Shown here: in pieces, positions 19,001 through 27,220 of the stretch
Position numbering within the stretch: the first letter of the stretch is position 1
Layout: the number at the start of each line of letters is the position of its first letter
Assembly (NCBI RefSeq): GCF_900102055.1
Contig: NZ_FNBA01000002.1
Coordinates: forward strand, 372,001-436,000
Reading direction: 5' to 3'
Source of the DNA: Ulvibacter litoralis
Lineage (GTDB): Bacteria > Bacteroidota > Bacteroidia > Flavobacteriales > Flavobacteriaceae
Length of the DNA: 64,000 bases
The notes under the pieces: model-generated
What the model saw: only the letters and a program-made list of their open reading frames with translations
Told to the model about the DNA's origin: nothing
Databases searched by the model: none
Translations under genes and position numbers: made by a program

Positions 19001-19171
19001 ATTATGATGACCTATTTTGGAGTTAACTTCTATCTAAGTGGTTTGCATTCGTATGCGAGTGGAGATGCCCCTGCAACACCAACATTTGTTTGGTATATTG
19101 TAATAGGAGCAGTGTTACTTAGTGTTATATCGTATGTACGATACAAAAAATACTACATAAAAAAAGGATAA
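16001..19171 (+). CDS. ccsBA: Fused ResB-CcsA cytochrome c maturation protein
   Basis: System II haem delivery and ligation for c-type cytochromes. 1056 residues from ATG 16001. The N-terminal ResB-like part (about 1-490) has three membrane spans near the start, a large periplasmic region and a span near 440-460. The C-terminal CcsA part (about 750-1056) has the haem-handling Trp-rich motif WGRYWGWDPKETWALI. Conserved His residues occur in WLMIHVAVIVGSYG and nearby spans. Between the two lies a periplasmic linker of about 250 residues. One protein does the work of ResB and ResC. It has its own promoter downstream of the globin gene. Confidence 0.93.
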   Translation: MQKKIASILFSTRLTSILFLVFAAAMAIGTFLDVGYENAPSAYTRVLIYNAWWFEAIMLIFVINFIGNIFRFRLLRKEKWTTLLLHASFILILIGAFVTRYIGFEGVMHIREGATENTILSQETYLTTFIDGDYEIDGVAQRRKVAPKELMLSERLSNDFTIKTDYNKEPVTITYKDFIKGAKEGLTFSETGDDYLKIVEAGDGSRHDHWLKKGEVENIHNILFSFNKETAGAINITVTEDGNYQIASPFEGEYMRMADQMRGVVVQDSVQPLVLRSLYQMAGMSFVIPEPVTKGTFGIVKAEKADNAIQDALIVDVTAKGETKTVGLLGGKGTLPNPKEVAIGNLKVYLAYGSEQYDLPFSITLNDFIADKYPGTEKGYSAFKSKVTVNLPSNETKDEEIYMNHVLDLEGYRFFQSGFDPDEQGTILSVNHDFWGTWITYIGYFLLYIGLMAILFDKGSRFGFLEKTLTNIKKKKRKALSIAALLVALTGYSQQPTTNPHSETYKKEIDSVLFANAVSKEHAAKFAKLIIQDNGRMKPINTFASELLRKVSRSDHYEGLDANQVFISMTEFPRLWSQVPLIALKRGNDSIRDIAGVPEGTEQLALVDLFDARGNYKLEPYLEAATNKANPNQFEKDFVKAHENYYVLNQALTGTILKIFPIPDDENNKWVSFPELQEANFKGTDSVITRTILPAYFQILSKARETGDYTEADEILIGLNKFQHKYGSDVIPSEGKIKAEMIYNKVDVFNRLYKYFAIIGVLMFTFLIIQIFKEGKVVNKLVTICKYIIWTFFILMTLGLIARWYVSGHAPWSDAYESVIYVAWATVFFGLAFGRRSDLTIASTAFVAAIILWVAHENWLDPAIANLQPVLDSYWLMIHVAVIVGSYGPFTLGMILGATSLFLMIFTTEGNVKKMEFNIKEITVVTEMALTVGLVMLTIGNFLGGQWANESWGRYWGWDPKETWALISIMIYAFVIHARLVPGLRGKWLFNVMSMFAYASIMMTYFGVNFYLSGLHSYASGDAPATPTFVWYIVIGAVLLSVISYVRYKKYYIKKG

Positions 19172-19192
19172 GCTTTTAAACTTATCCTTTTT
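19161..19192 (+). terminator. Terminator overlapping ccsBA stop codon
   Basis: 11-bp stem aaaaggataag/cttatcctttt followed by a T-run. The left arm contains the TAA stop codon (19169-19171). Confidence 0.8.
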
Positions 19193-19252
19193 ACATGGTT
19201 GTTTTTTAATTGGGAGCTAATACTATAAATTGTATTCTTTAAAGCTTATAGA

Positions 19253-20554
19253 TTAGTTATAGATGTAGTCTGGTTGAGTTTCAACCATTCTATAGTCTTC
19301 TTTTACTTGTTCACCAATATCAAGCTTAAAATAAAGCTCTTTTGTCAATTCTTCTATTTCTGGTTCTGTTGTTTTAAGTTTACGAGCAATTTTAGCATTG
19401 TCTTTCCCTTCAGAAATATATTGTAATAATTTAATTTCTAAACCATCTAAGTCATATTGCATAATTAGGTTTTCAAGATACATGTCTTGCATAATCTTTT
19501 CGGTATTACTTCTATTTATCACTTCTTGACGTTGCAAGAAAATGCGCATCTCTGTTTGACGAATTACGTGTTCTTCTTTGATGGCACCCATGCGATACAT
19601 TACTGCGTACGTGATAATAAGCATTTCAATAGTGGTAGCTACTTTTAAGTGAACGCTTTCAGTAAAAAGGAAATGAATTCCTAGGTTTTTTAATACAAAA
19701 TAATCAAAGCTAAAAAGCATTGGAATAGCGAAAGCGATAACGTAAAACTTTACATAATTCTTTTTGCTGAATAGAACGACTCCTGCAGAAAAGTAAAGTA
19801 ATAATACTGCCATTAATGAAGCATTAGCAATTCCTGTAAATAAGCTTGCTTCTGAAATCCAACTTGTAAAAGTAGTAACTAATGCTACCGATAATAATGC
19901 AGCAGCAATCCATTTTACTTTTGGGAAAAATTCTTCAATCGATAAAAACTTTGAAGCAAATGCCGCACTGGAGATTGTTGCGATTAAAAACAACGTAGTC
20001 TGCATGGCTCCTATATTTTCAATTCCGGTGATACCAATAAATGGAAATAAATTATCACTAAATAGAATAGTAGCTGCTACGGTAGTCAGTGCAATTGAAT
20101 AAAGTAAATAGTTTTTTTCTTCAAAGAGAAAGAAGCATACAACGTTTAATAGAATAACCATGATGGTAAATCCATAAAACAGTCCTTGTAAAAACAAATT
20201 CGTAGTTGCTTTATCGGGCTGTATTATATCTACTTTCGATATTGCTGTTTCAGAAGTGTTTTTTTCTGTGTTTTTGTAAGAATTAGCTTCAAATGTCGCT
20301 TTTTCTAGTTTTGTGTTAGTTGTGCCTTCTGCATTTAATACACTTTTTTCGGGTGTATCTATTGAAGGAGTTGATTGTGCGGCTATAGTTGAAATGTCTA
20401 AAACATTTTCAATAGCTTTTGTGTTCTTAACGCCTTTATTAACAGACTCTTTTGCTTTAAAGTCTACTAGTTTAATTGCTGAGTAAGAAGGGGTGCTGCT
20501 GCATAGGGCTGCAAGTAAAAAACACAAAACGGGGGGCAAAATTTGCGATCTCAT
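19253..20554 (-). CDS. Seven-span membrane protein with LuxR-like HTH end
   Basis: 433 residues. Signal peptide 1-25, a Ser/Thr-rich periplasmic segment about 26-120, seven hydrophobic spans about 124-320 (7TMR-DISM-like), then a cytoplasmic helix (about 330-370) and a C-terminal segment DLDGLEIKLLQYISEGKDNAK... that follows the LuxR/GerE pattern (L..E...L..I.EGK.N..IA..L......E......LY.KL.I). The HTH is divergent but its key hydrophobic positions are kept. I infer a membrane-anchored transcription regulator that responds to an extracellular or membrane signal; its DNA targets are unknown. Confidence 0.65.
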   Translation of the reverse strand: MRSQILPPVLCFLLAALCSSTPSYSAIKLVDFKAKESVNKGVKNTKAIENVLDISTIAAQSTPSIDTPEKSVLNAEGTTNTKLEKATFEANSYKNTEKNTSETAISKVDIIQPDKATTNLFLQGLFYGFTIMVILLNVVCFFLFEEKNYLLYSIALTTVAATILFSDNLFPFIGITGIENIGAMQTTLFLIATISSAAFASKFLSIEEFFPKVKWIAAALLSVALVTTFTSWISEASLFTGIANASLMAVLLLYFSAGVVLFSKKNYVKFYVIAFAIPMLFSFDYFVLKNLGIHFLFTESVHLKVATTIEMLIITYAVMYRMGAIKEEHVIRQTEMRIFLQRQEVINRSNTEKIMQDMYLENLIMQYDLDGLEIKLLQYISEGKDNAKIARKLKTTEPEIEELTKELYFKLDIGEQVKEDYRMVETQPDYIYN

Positions 20555-20649
20555 TTATATAAGTTTAAGTGATTTGGGTGGTTAAATATACTAAATAACT
20601 ACACTTAAACTATTTTATTTGCATTTAATCGATGAAATGCATAAAAAAA

Positions 20650-20676
20650 GCCATTCTATTAGTAGAATGGCTTTTG
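20650..20676 (-). terminator. Terminator downstream of fumC
   Basis: 9-bp perfect stem gccattcta/tagaatggc with loop ttag, flanked by A7 on the plus-strand left side (T-run on the minus strand). It separates fumC from the membrane regulator gene. Confidence 0.85.
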
Positions 20677-20729
20677 TATTTTTTGAGTAAGGATGTTTAA
20701 AACCTTATAAATGATGATTTAAAGTTGTA

Positions 20730-22124
20730 TTATTTTTCTCCAACCATATTCTCTGGTTTTACCCACTCATCAAACTCATCGGCCGTTAAATAACCTAAAT
20801 TAAGAGCTTCTTCTTTTAAAGTAGTTCCGTTTTTATGTGCTGTATTCGCAATTTCTGCTGCTTTATAGTACCCAATTTTCGGATTTAAAGCCGTTACAAG
20901 CATTAACGAATTGTTCAATTGTTTTGTAATTACATCATAGTTAGGTTCTATTCCTTGAGCACAATGTTCGTCAAACGATACACAAGCATCTCCTAATAAC
21001 TGAGCAGATTGTAAAAAGTTTGCAGCCATTACAGGTTTAAATACATTTAATTCATAGTGTCCTTGCATTCCTCCAACAGCAATAGCCATGTCATTACCTA
21101 TTACTTGTGCACAAACCATTGTTAGGGCTTCACATTGTGTAGGATTAACTTTTCCAGGCATGATAGAAGATCCAGGCTCATTCGCTGGAATGTTTATTTC
21201 ACCAATTCCACTTCTAGGTCCGCTAGCAAGCATACGAACATCGTTTGCAATTTTATTGAGTGACACAGCCAATTGTTTTAACGCCCCATGTGACTCTACA
21301 ATAGCATCGTGTGCTGCCAATGCTTCAAATTTATTTTTAGCAGTAACAAAAGGTAGTTCTGTAAACTTCGCAATAGTAGCAGCTACAATTTCAGCATATC
21401 CTTTTGGAGTATTGATCCCTGTACCTACTGCAGTACCTCCTAAGGCAAGTTCAGCTAAATGTGGGAGAGTATTATCTAATGCTTTTAAACCGTGCTCAAG
21501 TTGTGAAGCATAGCCGCTAAATTCTTGACCTAGTGTTAAAGGAGTAGCATCCATTAAGTGAGTACGTCCAATTTTTACAACATCTTTAAATTCTACAGAC
21601 TTCTCTAATAAAGTTTTATGTAATTTTTGAATTCCAGGAATGGTAACTTCTACTAATTTTTTATACGCAGCAATGTGCATTCCAGTAGGGAAGGTGTCGT
21701 TGGATGATTGTGATTTGTTAACATCATCATTAGGTTGTAATGTTTTTTCTCCTTCACCTATTGTTTTTCCAGCAATTTGATGGGCGCGATTCGCGATTAC
21801 CTCATTTACATTCATATTACTTTGCGTACCACTTCCGGTTTGCCAAATAACTAACGGAAATTGATCATCGTGTTTTCCTGCAACTATTTCATCACAAACG
21901 GTTGCAATTAAATCTCTTTTTTCTTCAGGAAGAACACCTAATTGGCAATTTGTATAGGCTGCAGCTTTCTTTAAATAAGCAAAACCATATACTACTTCTA
22001 AAGGCATAGAAGCCGAAGCGCCTATTTTAAAATTATTACGAGAGCGTTCTGTTTGTGCTCCCCAAAGTTTATTGGCAGGTACTTTTACCTCACCCATTGT
22101 ATCTTTTTCTATTCTAAATTCCAT
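20730..22124 (-). CDS. fumC: Class II fumarate hydratase
   Basis: Interconverts fumarate and malate in the TCA cycle. 464 residues, the usual length. The superfamily signature [11 protein letters not shown] (about 315-325) is intact and the [10 protein letters not shown] motif (about 96-105) and [11 protein letters not shown] (about 139-149) are present. Its promoter is well defined: TTG at 22182-22184, 20-base spacer, TACCTTTG at 22154-22161. A monocistronic unit ended by its own terminator. Confidence 0.97.
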   Translation of the reverse strand: MEFRIEKDTMGEVKVPANKLWGAQTERSRNNFKIGASASMPLEVVYGFAYLKKAAAYTNCQLGVLPEEKRDLIATVCDEIVAGKHDDQFPLVIWQTGSGTQSNMNVNEVIANRAHQIAGKTIGEGEKTLQPNDDVNKSQSSNDTFPTGMHIAAYKKLVEVTIPGIQKLHKTLLEKSVEFKDVVKIGRTHLMDATPLTLGQEFSGYASQLEHGLKALDNTLPHLAELALGGTAVGTGINTPKGYAEIVAATIAKFTELPFVTAKNKFEALAAHDAIVESHGALKQLAVSLNKIANDVRMLASGPRSGIGEINIPANEPGSSIMPGKVNPTQCEALTMVCAQVIGNDMAIAVGGMQGHYELNVFKPVMAANFLQSAQLLGDACVSFDEHCAQGIEPNYDVITKQLNNSLMLVTALNPKIGYYKAAEIANTAHKNGTTLKEEALNLGYLTADEFDEWVKPENMVGEK

Positions 22125-22153
22125 AGGTTTACATGTTTAATTCTGAATCAGTA

Positions 22154-22184
22154 CAAAGGTAGTTAAATCACGAGTGTTACTCAA
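22154..22184 (-). promoter_or_regulatory. fumC promoter (TTG-N20-TACCTTTG)
   Basis: Minus-strand TTG (22182-22184), 20-base spacer and a perfect -7 box TACCTTTG (22154-22161). Both elements and spacing match the Bacteroidota housekeeping sigma factor pattern. Confidence 0.7.
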
Positions 22185-22227
22185 CTTCCAAAATGTTTAT
22201 TTCCTGTGAATATTTTGAAAAAAATTG

Positions 22228-22259
22228 TTGTTTTTTCTGAAAAAATCCTGCTATCTTTG
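22228..22259 (+). promoter_or_regulatory. Promoter of the 55-residue membrane protein
   Basis: TTG at 22228-22230, 21-base spacer, perfect TATCTTTG at 22252-22259; ATG follows at 22286. Divergent from the fumC promoter. Confidence 0.6.
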
Positions 22260-22285
22260 AACCATTATTTAAAACACGTTATAGT

Positions 22286-22453
22286 ATGTTCGACTTTAAT
22301 CAATATTTAGGATTTTTAGCTTTCTTAACCATTTTAACAATTGGGTTTTGGTTAATGATATTTTTAGTGTCAATTATTCCTTATTGGATTGGTGGTGCTT
22401 TATATGAAAACTGGAAATTAAAACGTGAAGCAAAAAAAGAAATCGTAGAGTAA
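22286..22453 (+). CDS. 55-residue single-span membrane protein
   Basis: ATG 22286 to TAA 22451-22453. Hydrophobic segment about 8-35 (LGFLAFLTILTIGFWLMIFLVS is broken by few polar residues), a YWIGGALYENWKLKR linker and a basic/acidic tail KREAKKEIVE. It has a good promoter of its own and a perfect terminator 40 bases downstream, which argue that it is a real gene. It has no recognised family. A small inner-membrane protein with cytoplasmic tail is likely. Confidence 0.7.
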   Translation: MFDFNQYLGFLAFLTILTIGFWLMIFLVSIIPYWIGGALYENWKLKREAKKEIVE

Positions 22454-22490
22454 TTCTTATTGTATTACTTTAGACACAGCATATAAAAAA

Positions 22491-22517
22491 GGGATTCACA
22501 TTTGTGAATCCCTTTTT
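22491..22517. terminator. Bidirectional terminator
   Basis: 10-bp perfect stem gggattcaca/tgtgaatccc with a two-base apparent loop; A6 before and T5 after. Between the convergent 55-residue gene and the secreted protein gene at 22543. Confidence 0.9.
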
Positions 22518-22542
22518 CTTTGCACTAAATTGATATAGCTAT

Positions 22543-23280
22543 TTATTTTGCGTAGGTTTGGTAGGCTATTGAGCCTTTTCCCCAATTGTAGTTATCAGAG
22601 CCATTACTCCACATATTAAATTTATACAATTTCATATCGCTACCTCCAGGATCGTGTTGTTCGATGTATCCTTTTAATTCATATACTATAATTCGATCTT
22701 CATGATGTGAAGTGAAATTTTCAATATAGGTGTTTGTAATAGTACCCATACTACTTATATTATTGGTTGAATCGTATTCTACAGGAATTAGAGTAAACTT
22801 ACGAGAACCTTGTGGTTGTTCTGTTCCATCTTTAGTAAACTTAATACCTATATAGGTTTTGCCTGGATTTTGTCCTACAGCTGTTCCCATAGGTACCGAG
22901 TAATTAATAATCACTTTACTTTCCGTATTGGCTGGAATTGTAACACTTATTTGTAATCCTAAGTCCAGATTATCTACTGTATTTTGTCCAACGATAAACT
23001 CACTTACCGATTGTGTTGCGACAGTTTCGTCTGCATCGTACAGTAAAAAAGCTTTGAATTTAGAAACTTTTCCTTCCGAATTTATACTTAGTACATGACT
23101 TCCAGATTCCTCATCTAGCTGCCTAATTCGTAAATCACCATTTACATCTAGCGTTGCCATCGGTTCAGTAGTGTTAATACCAACTTGTGAAAAAGTTTGC
23201 ACACTAATAATCAAAAATAATAAGGTCGAGACTGTCAGTTTTCCAAGCGGAAAACCTGTTTTAATTTGGGGATATTTCAT
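22543..23280 (-). CDS. Secreted protein with VGINTTEPMATLDVNG head
   Basis: 245 residues. Signal peptide about 1-31. The mature start SQVGINTTEPMATLDVNGDL is the head repeat found in many Bacteroidota surface or tail-fibre-like proteins. The rest is beta-rich (TIPANTESKVIINYSVPMG, MGTITNTYIENFTS) without a domain I recognise and without a type IX secretion C-terminal signal. Probably exported to the periplasm or surface. No partner gene is adjacent on the same operon. Confidence 0.6.
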   Translation of the reverse strand: MKYPQIKTGFPLGKLTVSTLLFLIISVQTFSQVGINTTEPMATLDVNGDLRIRQLDEESGSHVLSINSEGKVSKFKAFLLYDADETVATQSVSEFIVGQNTVDNLDLGLQISVTIPANTESKVIINYSVPMGTAVGQNPGKTYIGIKFTKDGTEQPQGSRKFTLIPVEYDSTNNISSMGTITNTYIENFTSHHEDRIIVYELKGYIEQHDPGGSDMKLYKFNMWSNGSDNYNWGKGSIAYQTYAK

Positions 23281-23334
23281 TGTATTTGGGGATAGTGGTT
23301 CTGTGCTAAACTATAAAAATCAAGACAATAAAAA

Positions 23335-23362
23335 AGGTTTTTCCACGGGAGTAGAAAAACCT
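23335..23362 (-). terminator. Probable terminator on the minus strand
   Basis: 9-bp stem aggtttttc/gaaaaacct with a 10-base loop, T6 on the minus strand after it. Lies about 200 bases downstream of the TonB-type barrel gene, so that gene would have a long 3' untranslated region; between 23363 and 23560 I see no gene. Confidence 0.55.
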
Positions 23363-23560
23363 AAGTAACATTATTTGAATGTGTTATCGTGTAAGCAATA
23401 GTGAATGCAATGCTTTACAGCTGAATGTTAAAGTTTTATTTTAACATAGTTTTAACACATTTACGAATTTAAATTTTAACATAATTTGAAGGAAAAATCC
23501 TGTTAATGAGTATTTTATCGTGTTTTTTGTGTTTTTAAACGTTTATTTAGTCATATTTAA

Positions 23561-26032
23561 TTATCCTTCAAAACCTTCTTCACCATCTCCACCGTTTCCT
23601 CTTCCTGGACGTTCTCTCTTTTTCTTTTCATTGAAACGATACATGAACGAAACTGTAAATTGACGCTGTCTCCATTGAAATTCATTTTCACTTAAAAACG
23701 TATCAGTTTCAGTTGTGGTGTTTCGTTTACGTGTATTGAATAAATCTCGTACATTAAAACCTATCGTAGCATTGTCATTTATTATTTCTTTACTAAATGC
23801 TATGTCTACAGAAAGGATTCCTTCATTTTCAGATTGAGCTGTGCTTGACGGACCTCTATAAAATGCGTTGGTTTGCCATTCTATTTTAGCAGGAAGACTC
23901 ACTTTTGCACTTCCTCTTCCGAAGTAACTGGTATTAGAAGTACCGTAATCTACGTTGTTGTAGAATCCTTCCGTTTCAAATTTAAAGAAGTTAAAACTAC
24001 CGTTTAGACGTAACCATTTGGTTGGGTTGTATAAAAGACCCGCTTCAAAACCGTATCGCTTGTTTGTTGCAAGGTTAATAGGAATGGTTCTAATAATAGG
24101 AATCCCATTTGCAGTAACTTCACCTGTATCTTCTTGTACTCTTTCAAAAGCATCCGTTTCATGTTGGTAATACACAGAACTTGTTAGTGTTAATTTTCGT
24201 CCCCAACGTTTAAGATATCCAAGGTCGAAAGCACTCGCGTACGCTGGATCTAAGTTCGGATTTCCTTGAAAAATATTCGCTTCACTAGAACGAGAAGGGA
24301 ATGGATTGATAAACCAACTACGCGGTCTGTTAATTCTACGATTGTATCCAAGGCTTATGTTTTCGTTTTCAGCCAACTCATAGATAAAGTTAACGGTAGG
24401 GAAGAGGCCTGTATAGTTTTTATCAAAATTAAGATCGAAGTCAGGATTGTTTGAGTTTACATCTGTTTCAGTAGCAACTTCTCCTTTTAATTGTGTGTTC
24501 TCAAGACGTAGTCCTAATAGGAAAGAGAATTCGCCAAACTTGTTACCGTATTGCGAATACACGGCGTTAATATTTTCATTATAAGTAAATACGTTTGAAA
24601 GGTCGTCATTTCTAACAAAACCTCCTGTAGTTATGTCTTCTTGAAGTAATAAATAATCGGTTGCTGTTTCTTCAAATCGGCTATTGAAACCAGCTTCAAA
24701 CTGTGCATTTTCGCCAATTGGCAATACATAATCAGCCTTTGCTAAGTATTCTTTTTTGTCTTCTTTGGTAGTAATGTCTTCTGTCGGAATGATATCATTT
24801 ATTCCGAAGGTGGTAAACTCCTCAATAAAAGATCTTTCTGTTTCATCACCGTTTTCATACTGTAAATCGACAGTTAATTCATGTCCGTTATCATCAAATT
24901 TATTGGTGTAATTTAAAGTGAATTGGTAGTTGGTATCGTCTTCTGTTTCTTCTTCGGTACGCACACGATTAATCGCAAGCTCATTTTCACGATTGTACTC
25001 GTCGGTAGTGTTGGTAGTGGTAGTTCCATTATCTCCAGTACGAACAAAACCAGTAGCCGTCACCGATGAATTATCATTGATAAAGTACTCAACCCCTAGA
25101 TTCGTATTAAATCCTTTACGCAATCTCTCGTACCTTCTTTCTTCAGTTAAAAACGGATTCTCAACTGTTTCTGAAAAATATGTATTTTCAAATGTAGCAC
25201 GTCCTGGGGCATCATTGTAGCGTATTCCTGTGGTATTAAAAATATTAAATTTATTCGTTCTTAAATTAATATTGGTCGTTAATCCACTTCCTAGCGGAAC
25301 GTTGTAATTGGCTGAAAGTGAACCGTTCAATCCTAAGGTTTTTTCCTTTCTAAGAATAATGTTTAGAATCCCTGCAGTTCCCTCTGCGTCATATCGTGCG
25401 GAAGGTGACGTAATAACTTCTACACGTTCAATCGCATCGGCAGGCAACTGACTTAATGCATCTGTAGATCCAAATCCAGCCATGGCTGAAGGTTTACCAT
25501 TAATTAGAATACGTACGTTTTCATTTCCACGTAAACTAATTGCTCCATCCACATCTACTGCTACAGAAGGTACATTACTTAAGGCGTCACTAACCGTAGC
25601 ACCACTAGTGGTTAAATCTTTCCCTATGTTGTATATTTTTTTATCCAGACGTACTTGCACCTCAGTCGTTTCAGCACGAACTACAACCTCGTCTAAACTT
25701 TCACTATCCATTGCTAAATACATGGTTGGAAGCGTAGTACTTTTAAACAAACGTTGTTTGGTAAGTTGTTTGGTTTTATAAGAAATAAATTCAAATTGAA
25801 CGGTGTACATTCCTTGTGGAACCTCAATTTTGTATTTTCCTTTTTCGTTTGTAATCCCTCCTGTAACAATTTTATTGTCTCTATCTGTGAAGGAAACCGT
25901 AGCATATTCTAATGGAAGATTGGTTCCTTGTTCTAAAATCGTTCCAGATATAATTATATCCTCAGGTTCCGGTCGCTGGGCAAAAAGTGATATGGATACA
26001 AATAAAAATAAAAGGCTGGTATATATTTTCAT
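23561..26032 (-). CDS. TonB-dependent receptor-like outer membrane barrel
   Basis: 823 residues from ATG 26032; the 12 extra in-frame codons upstream start with GTG and precede the signal peptide, so I exclude them. Signal peptide 1-18 (ends LFAQ). A carboxypeptidase-regulatory-like domain about 27-105 (IISGTILEQGTNLPLEYATVSF), a plug domain about 125-225 (SDALSNVPSVAVDVDGAISLRG), then the outer-membrane barrel (OMP_b-brl_3 family, about 370-800). The last segment is rich in Arg/Gly/Glu. Imports an unknown ligand, or is a structural barrel. Single-gene unit. Confidence 0.87.
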   Translation of the reverse strand: MKIYTSLLFLFVSISLFAQRPEPEDIIISGTILEQGTNLPLEYATVSFTDRDNKIVTGGITNEKGKYKIEVPQGMYTVQFEFISYKTKQLTKQRLFKSTTLPTMYLAMDSESLDEVVVRAETTEVQVRLDKKIYNIGKDLTTSGATVSDALSNVPSVAVDVDGAISLRGNENVRILINGKPSAMAGFGSTDALSQLPADAIERVEVITSPSARYDAEGTAGILNIILRKEKTLGLNGSLSANYNVPLGSGLTTNINLRTNKFNIFNTTGIRYNDAPGRATFENTYFSETVENPFLTEERRYERLRKGFNTNLGVEYFINDNSSVTATGFVRTGDNGTTTTNTTDEYNRENELAINRVRTEEETEDDTNYQFTLNYTNKFDDNGHELTVDLQYENGDETERSFIEEFTTFGINDIIPTEDITTKEDKKEYLAKADYVLPIGENAQFEAGFNSRFEETATDYLLLQEDITTGGFVRNDDLSNVFTYNENINAVYSQYGNKFGEFSFLLGLRLENTQLKGEVATETDVNSNNPDFDLNFDKNYTGLFPTVNFIYELAENENISLGYNRRINRPRSWFINPFPSRSSEANIFQGNPNLDPAYASAFDLGYLKRWGRKLTLTSSVYYQHETDAFERVQEDTGEVTANGIPIIRTIPINLATNKRYGFEAGLLYNPTKWLRLNGSFNFFKFETEGFYNNVDYGTSNTSYFGRGSAKVSLPAKIEWQTNAFYRGPSSTAQSENEGILSVDIAFSKEIINDNATIGFNVRDLFNTRKRNTTTETDTFLSENEFQWRQRQFTVSFMYRFNEKKKRERPGRGNGGDGEEGFEG

Positions 26033-26142
26033 AGCGGTTTTTAGCAAATTTGACTGCGAAAATACCACTAGGTTTAAGGCAGATTTGCCAAACTTGTGTT
26101 AAAAAAGAATTACAAAGGTTAAACCCCAGCGTTGTTTCAGTT

Positions 26143-26484
26143 TTATAGAATCTCTTGTACTTTTTCCAAAGGTCTTGCAATTACTGCTTTGTCGCCATTT
26201 ACAACAATAGGGCGTTGTATTAATTTTGGATGTGACACCATGGCTTCTATAATTTCTGGGTCGCTCATTTCCGTTCCTTTATAAGTGTCTTTCCATATTT
26301 TTTCGTTGGTTCTAACGAGCTGAATAGGAGCGATGTTTATTTTTTTTATAACTTCGGAAAGGGTATCGAACGTGAACAATGTTTGCATGTAATTGATAAC
26401 GGTAACGTCTTTGTCTGAAGCTTCAAGAAATACATTACACTCTCTAGATTTACTGCAACGTGGATTGTGATATATAGTAATCAT
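26143..26484 (-). CDS. arsC: ArsC/Spx-family arsenate reductase-like protein
   Basis: 113 residues. Thioredoxin-fold ArsC family with the catalytic HNPRCSKSRE (Cys10) near the N-terminus and IQRPIVVNGDKAVIARP (about 88-105), which includes the Arg that binds the oxyanion. YhdN/ArsC-type glutaredoxin-dependent arsenate reductases have this length. No arsenic-resistance gene is adjacent, so a housekeeping redox role is also possible. Confidence 0.85.
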   Translation of the reverse strand: MITIYHNPRCSKSRECNVFLEASDKDVTVINYMQTLFTFDTLSEVIKKINIAPIQLVRTNEKIWKDTYKGTEMSDPEIIEAMVSHPKLIQRPIVVNGDKAVIARPLEKVQEIL

Positions 26485-26516
26485 TGTATGTTATTTTTAG
26501 GGGTTAATTAATGTTA

Positions 26517-26993
26517 TTACAAAGCTAATGCTTCTAACTCTTGAGTATAGTCGTATTGAAGGTCTTCGTGTAAAACAGAAACTTTTTTCTCAATAAATTG
26601 AAGTTGCCTCTCGTATAAATTAACAAGCGTTGTGTTTCGTTTTATGGAGGGTTTAAAGTCTTTTAAGATACTACAAAAATGCAAGAGTAACTCTACTTCA
26701 GTTTCTTTCACAGGAGAATAGCGAATGTGCTTTTTAACGTCTCTAAGTATTTTACGAACACTCTTTTTAATATAGAAGAAAGAATTGGTGTTAATCAGTT
26801 TAAATTGAGCCTCCATTTCTTCCTTTACACCTTCAACAAAAGCTTCTTCACTATCAGATTCAAATAATAGATAGGTGAGAAGTTCTTTATTTTCCTTTTT
26901 AAAGCGCGCCAATCGCAAGCATAAAGAAGCGAGTTCATCAGGAGAACGGTGTTTGAGCTCTTTTTTTATTTCTGAAACTGTAGCGGCCTTCAT
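26517..26993 (-). CDS. Conserved small protein, function unknown
   Basis: 158 residues, all helical with many Lys/Glu (ELKHRSPDELASLCLRLARFKKENKELLTYLLF). No signal peptide and no membrane span. Helical-repeat character suggests a binding or scaffolding protein. It ends 32 bases before the ArsC-like gene on the same strand, so they may be one transcript. I do not recognise the family. Confidence 0.55.
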   Translation of the reverse strand: MKAATVSEIKKELKHRSPDELASLCLRLARFKKENKELLTYLLFESDSEEAFVEGVKEEMEAQFKLINTNSFFYIKKSVRKILRDVKKHIRYSPVKETEVELLLHFCSILKDFKPSIKRNTTLVNLYERQLQFIEKKVSVLHEDLQYDYTQELEALAL

Positions 26994-27220
26994 TTTTAAG
27001 TTTTTTTCTGAAGTAACAAAGGTATCTATTTCCTTTCAGAATAAAATTGAAGAAATTTAATAACGTACTAAGTTTATAGTTCTGTTTAGGAATTTTAAAG
27101 TAGTGTTGATACCTAGCGGACTATAAAATAATTATGTTAAAATATGAAGTTCTTGTAGATATTTGTCTTAAAATGAGAATCTAATTGTGTAGTTTTAGAC
27201 TTCAAACTAGTTAACCTTTT

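Noticed and set aside
22543-23280. Type IX secretion substrate
   Set aside because: The C-terminus lacks a T9SS sorting domain; only the N-terminal head motif suggests surface location.
25482-25781. Open frame of 99 codons antisense to the TonB-type barrel gene
   Set aside because: Composition is that of a reverse reading of a plug domain; nothing supports expression.
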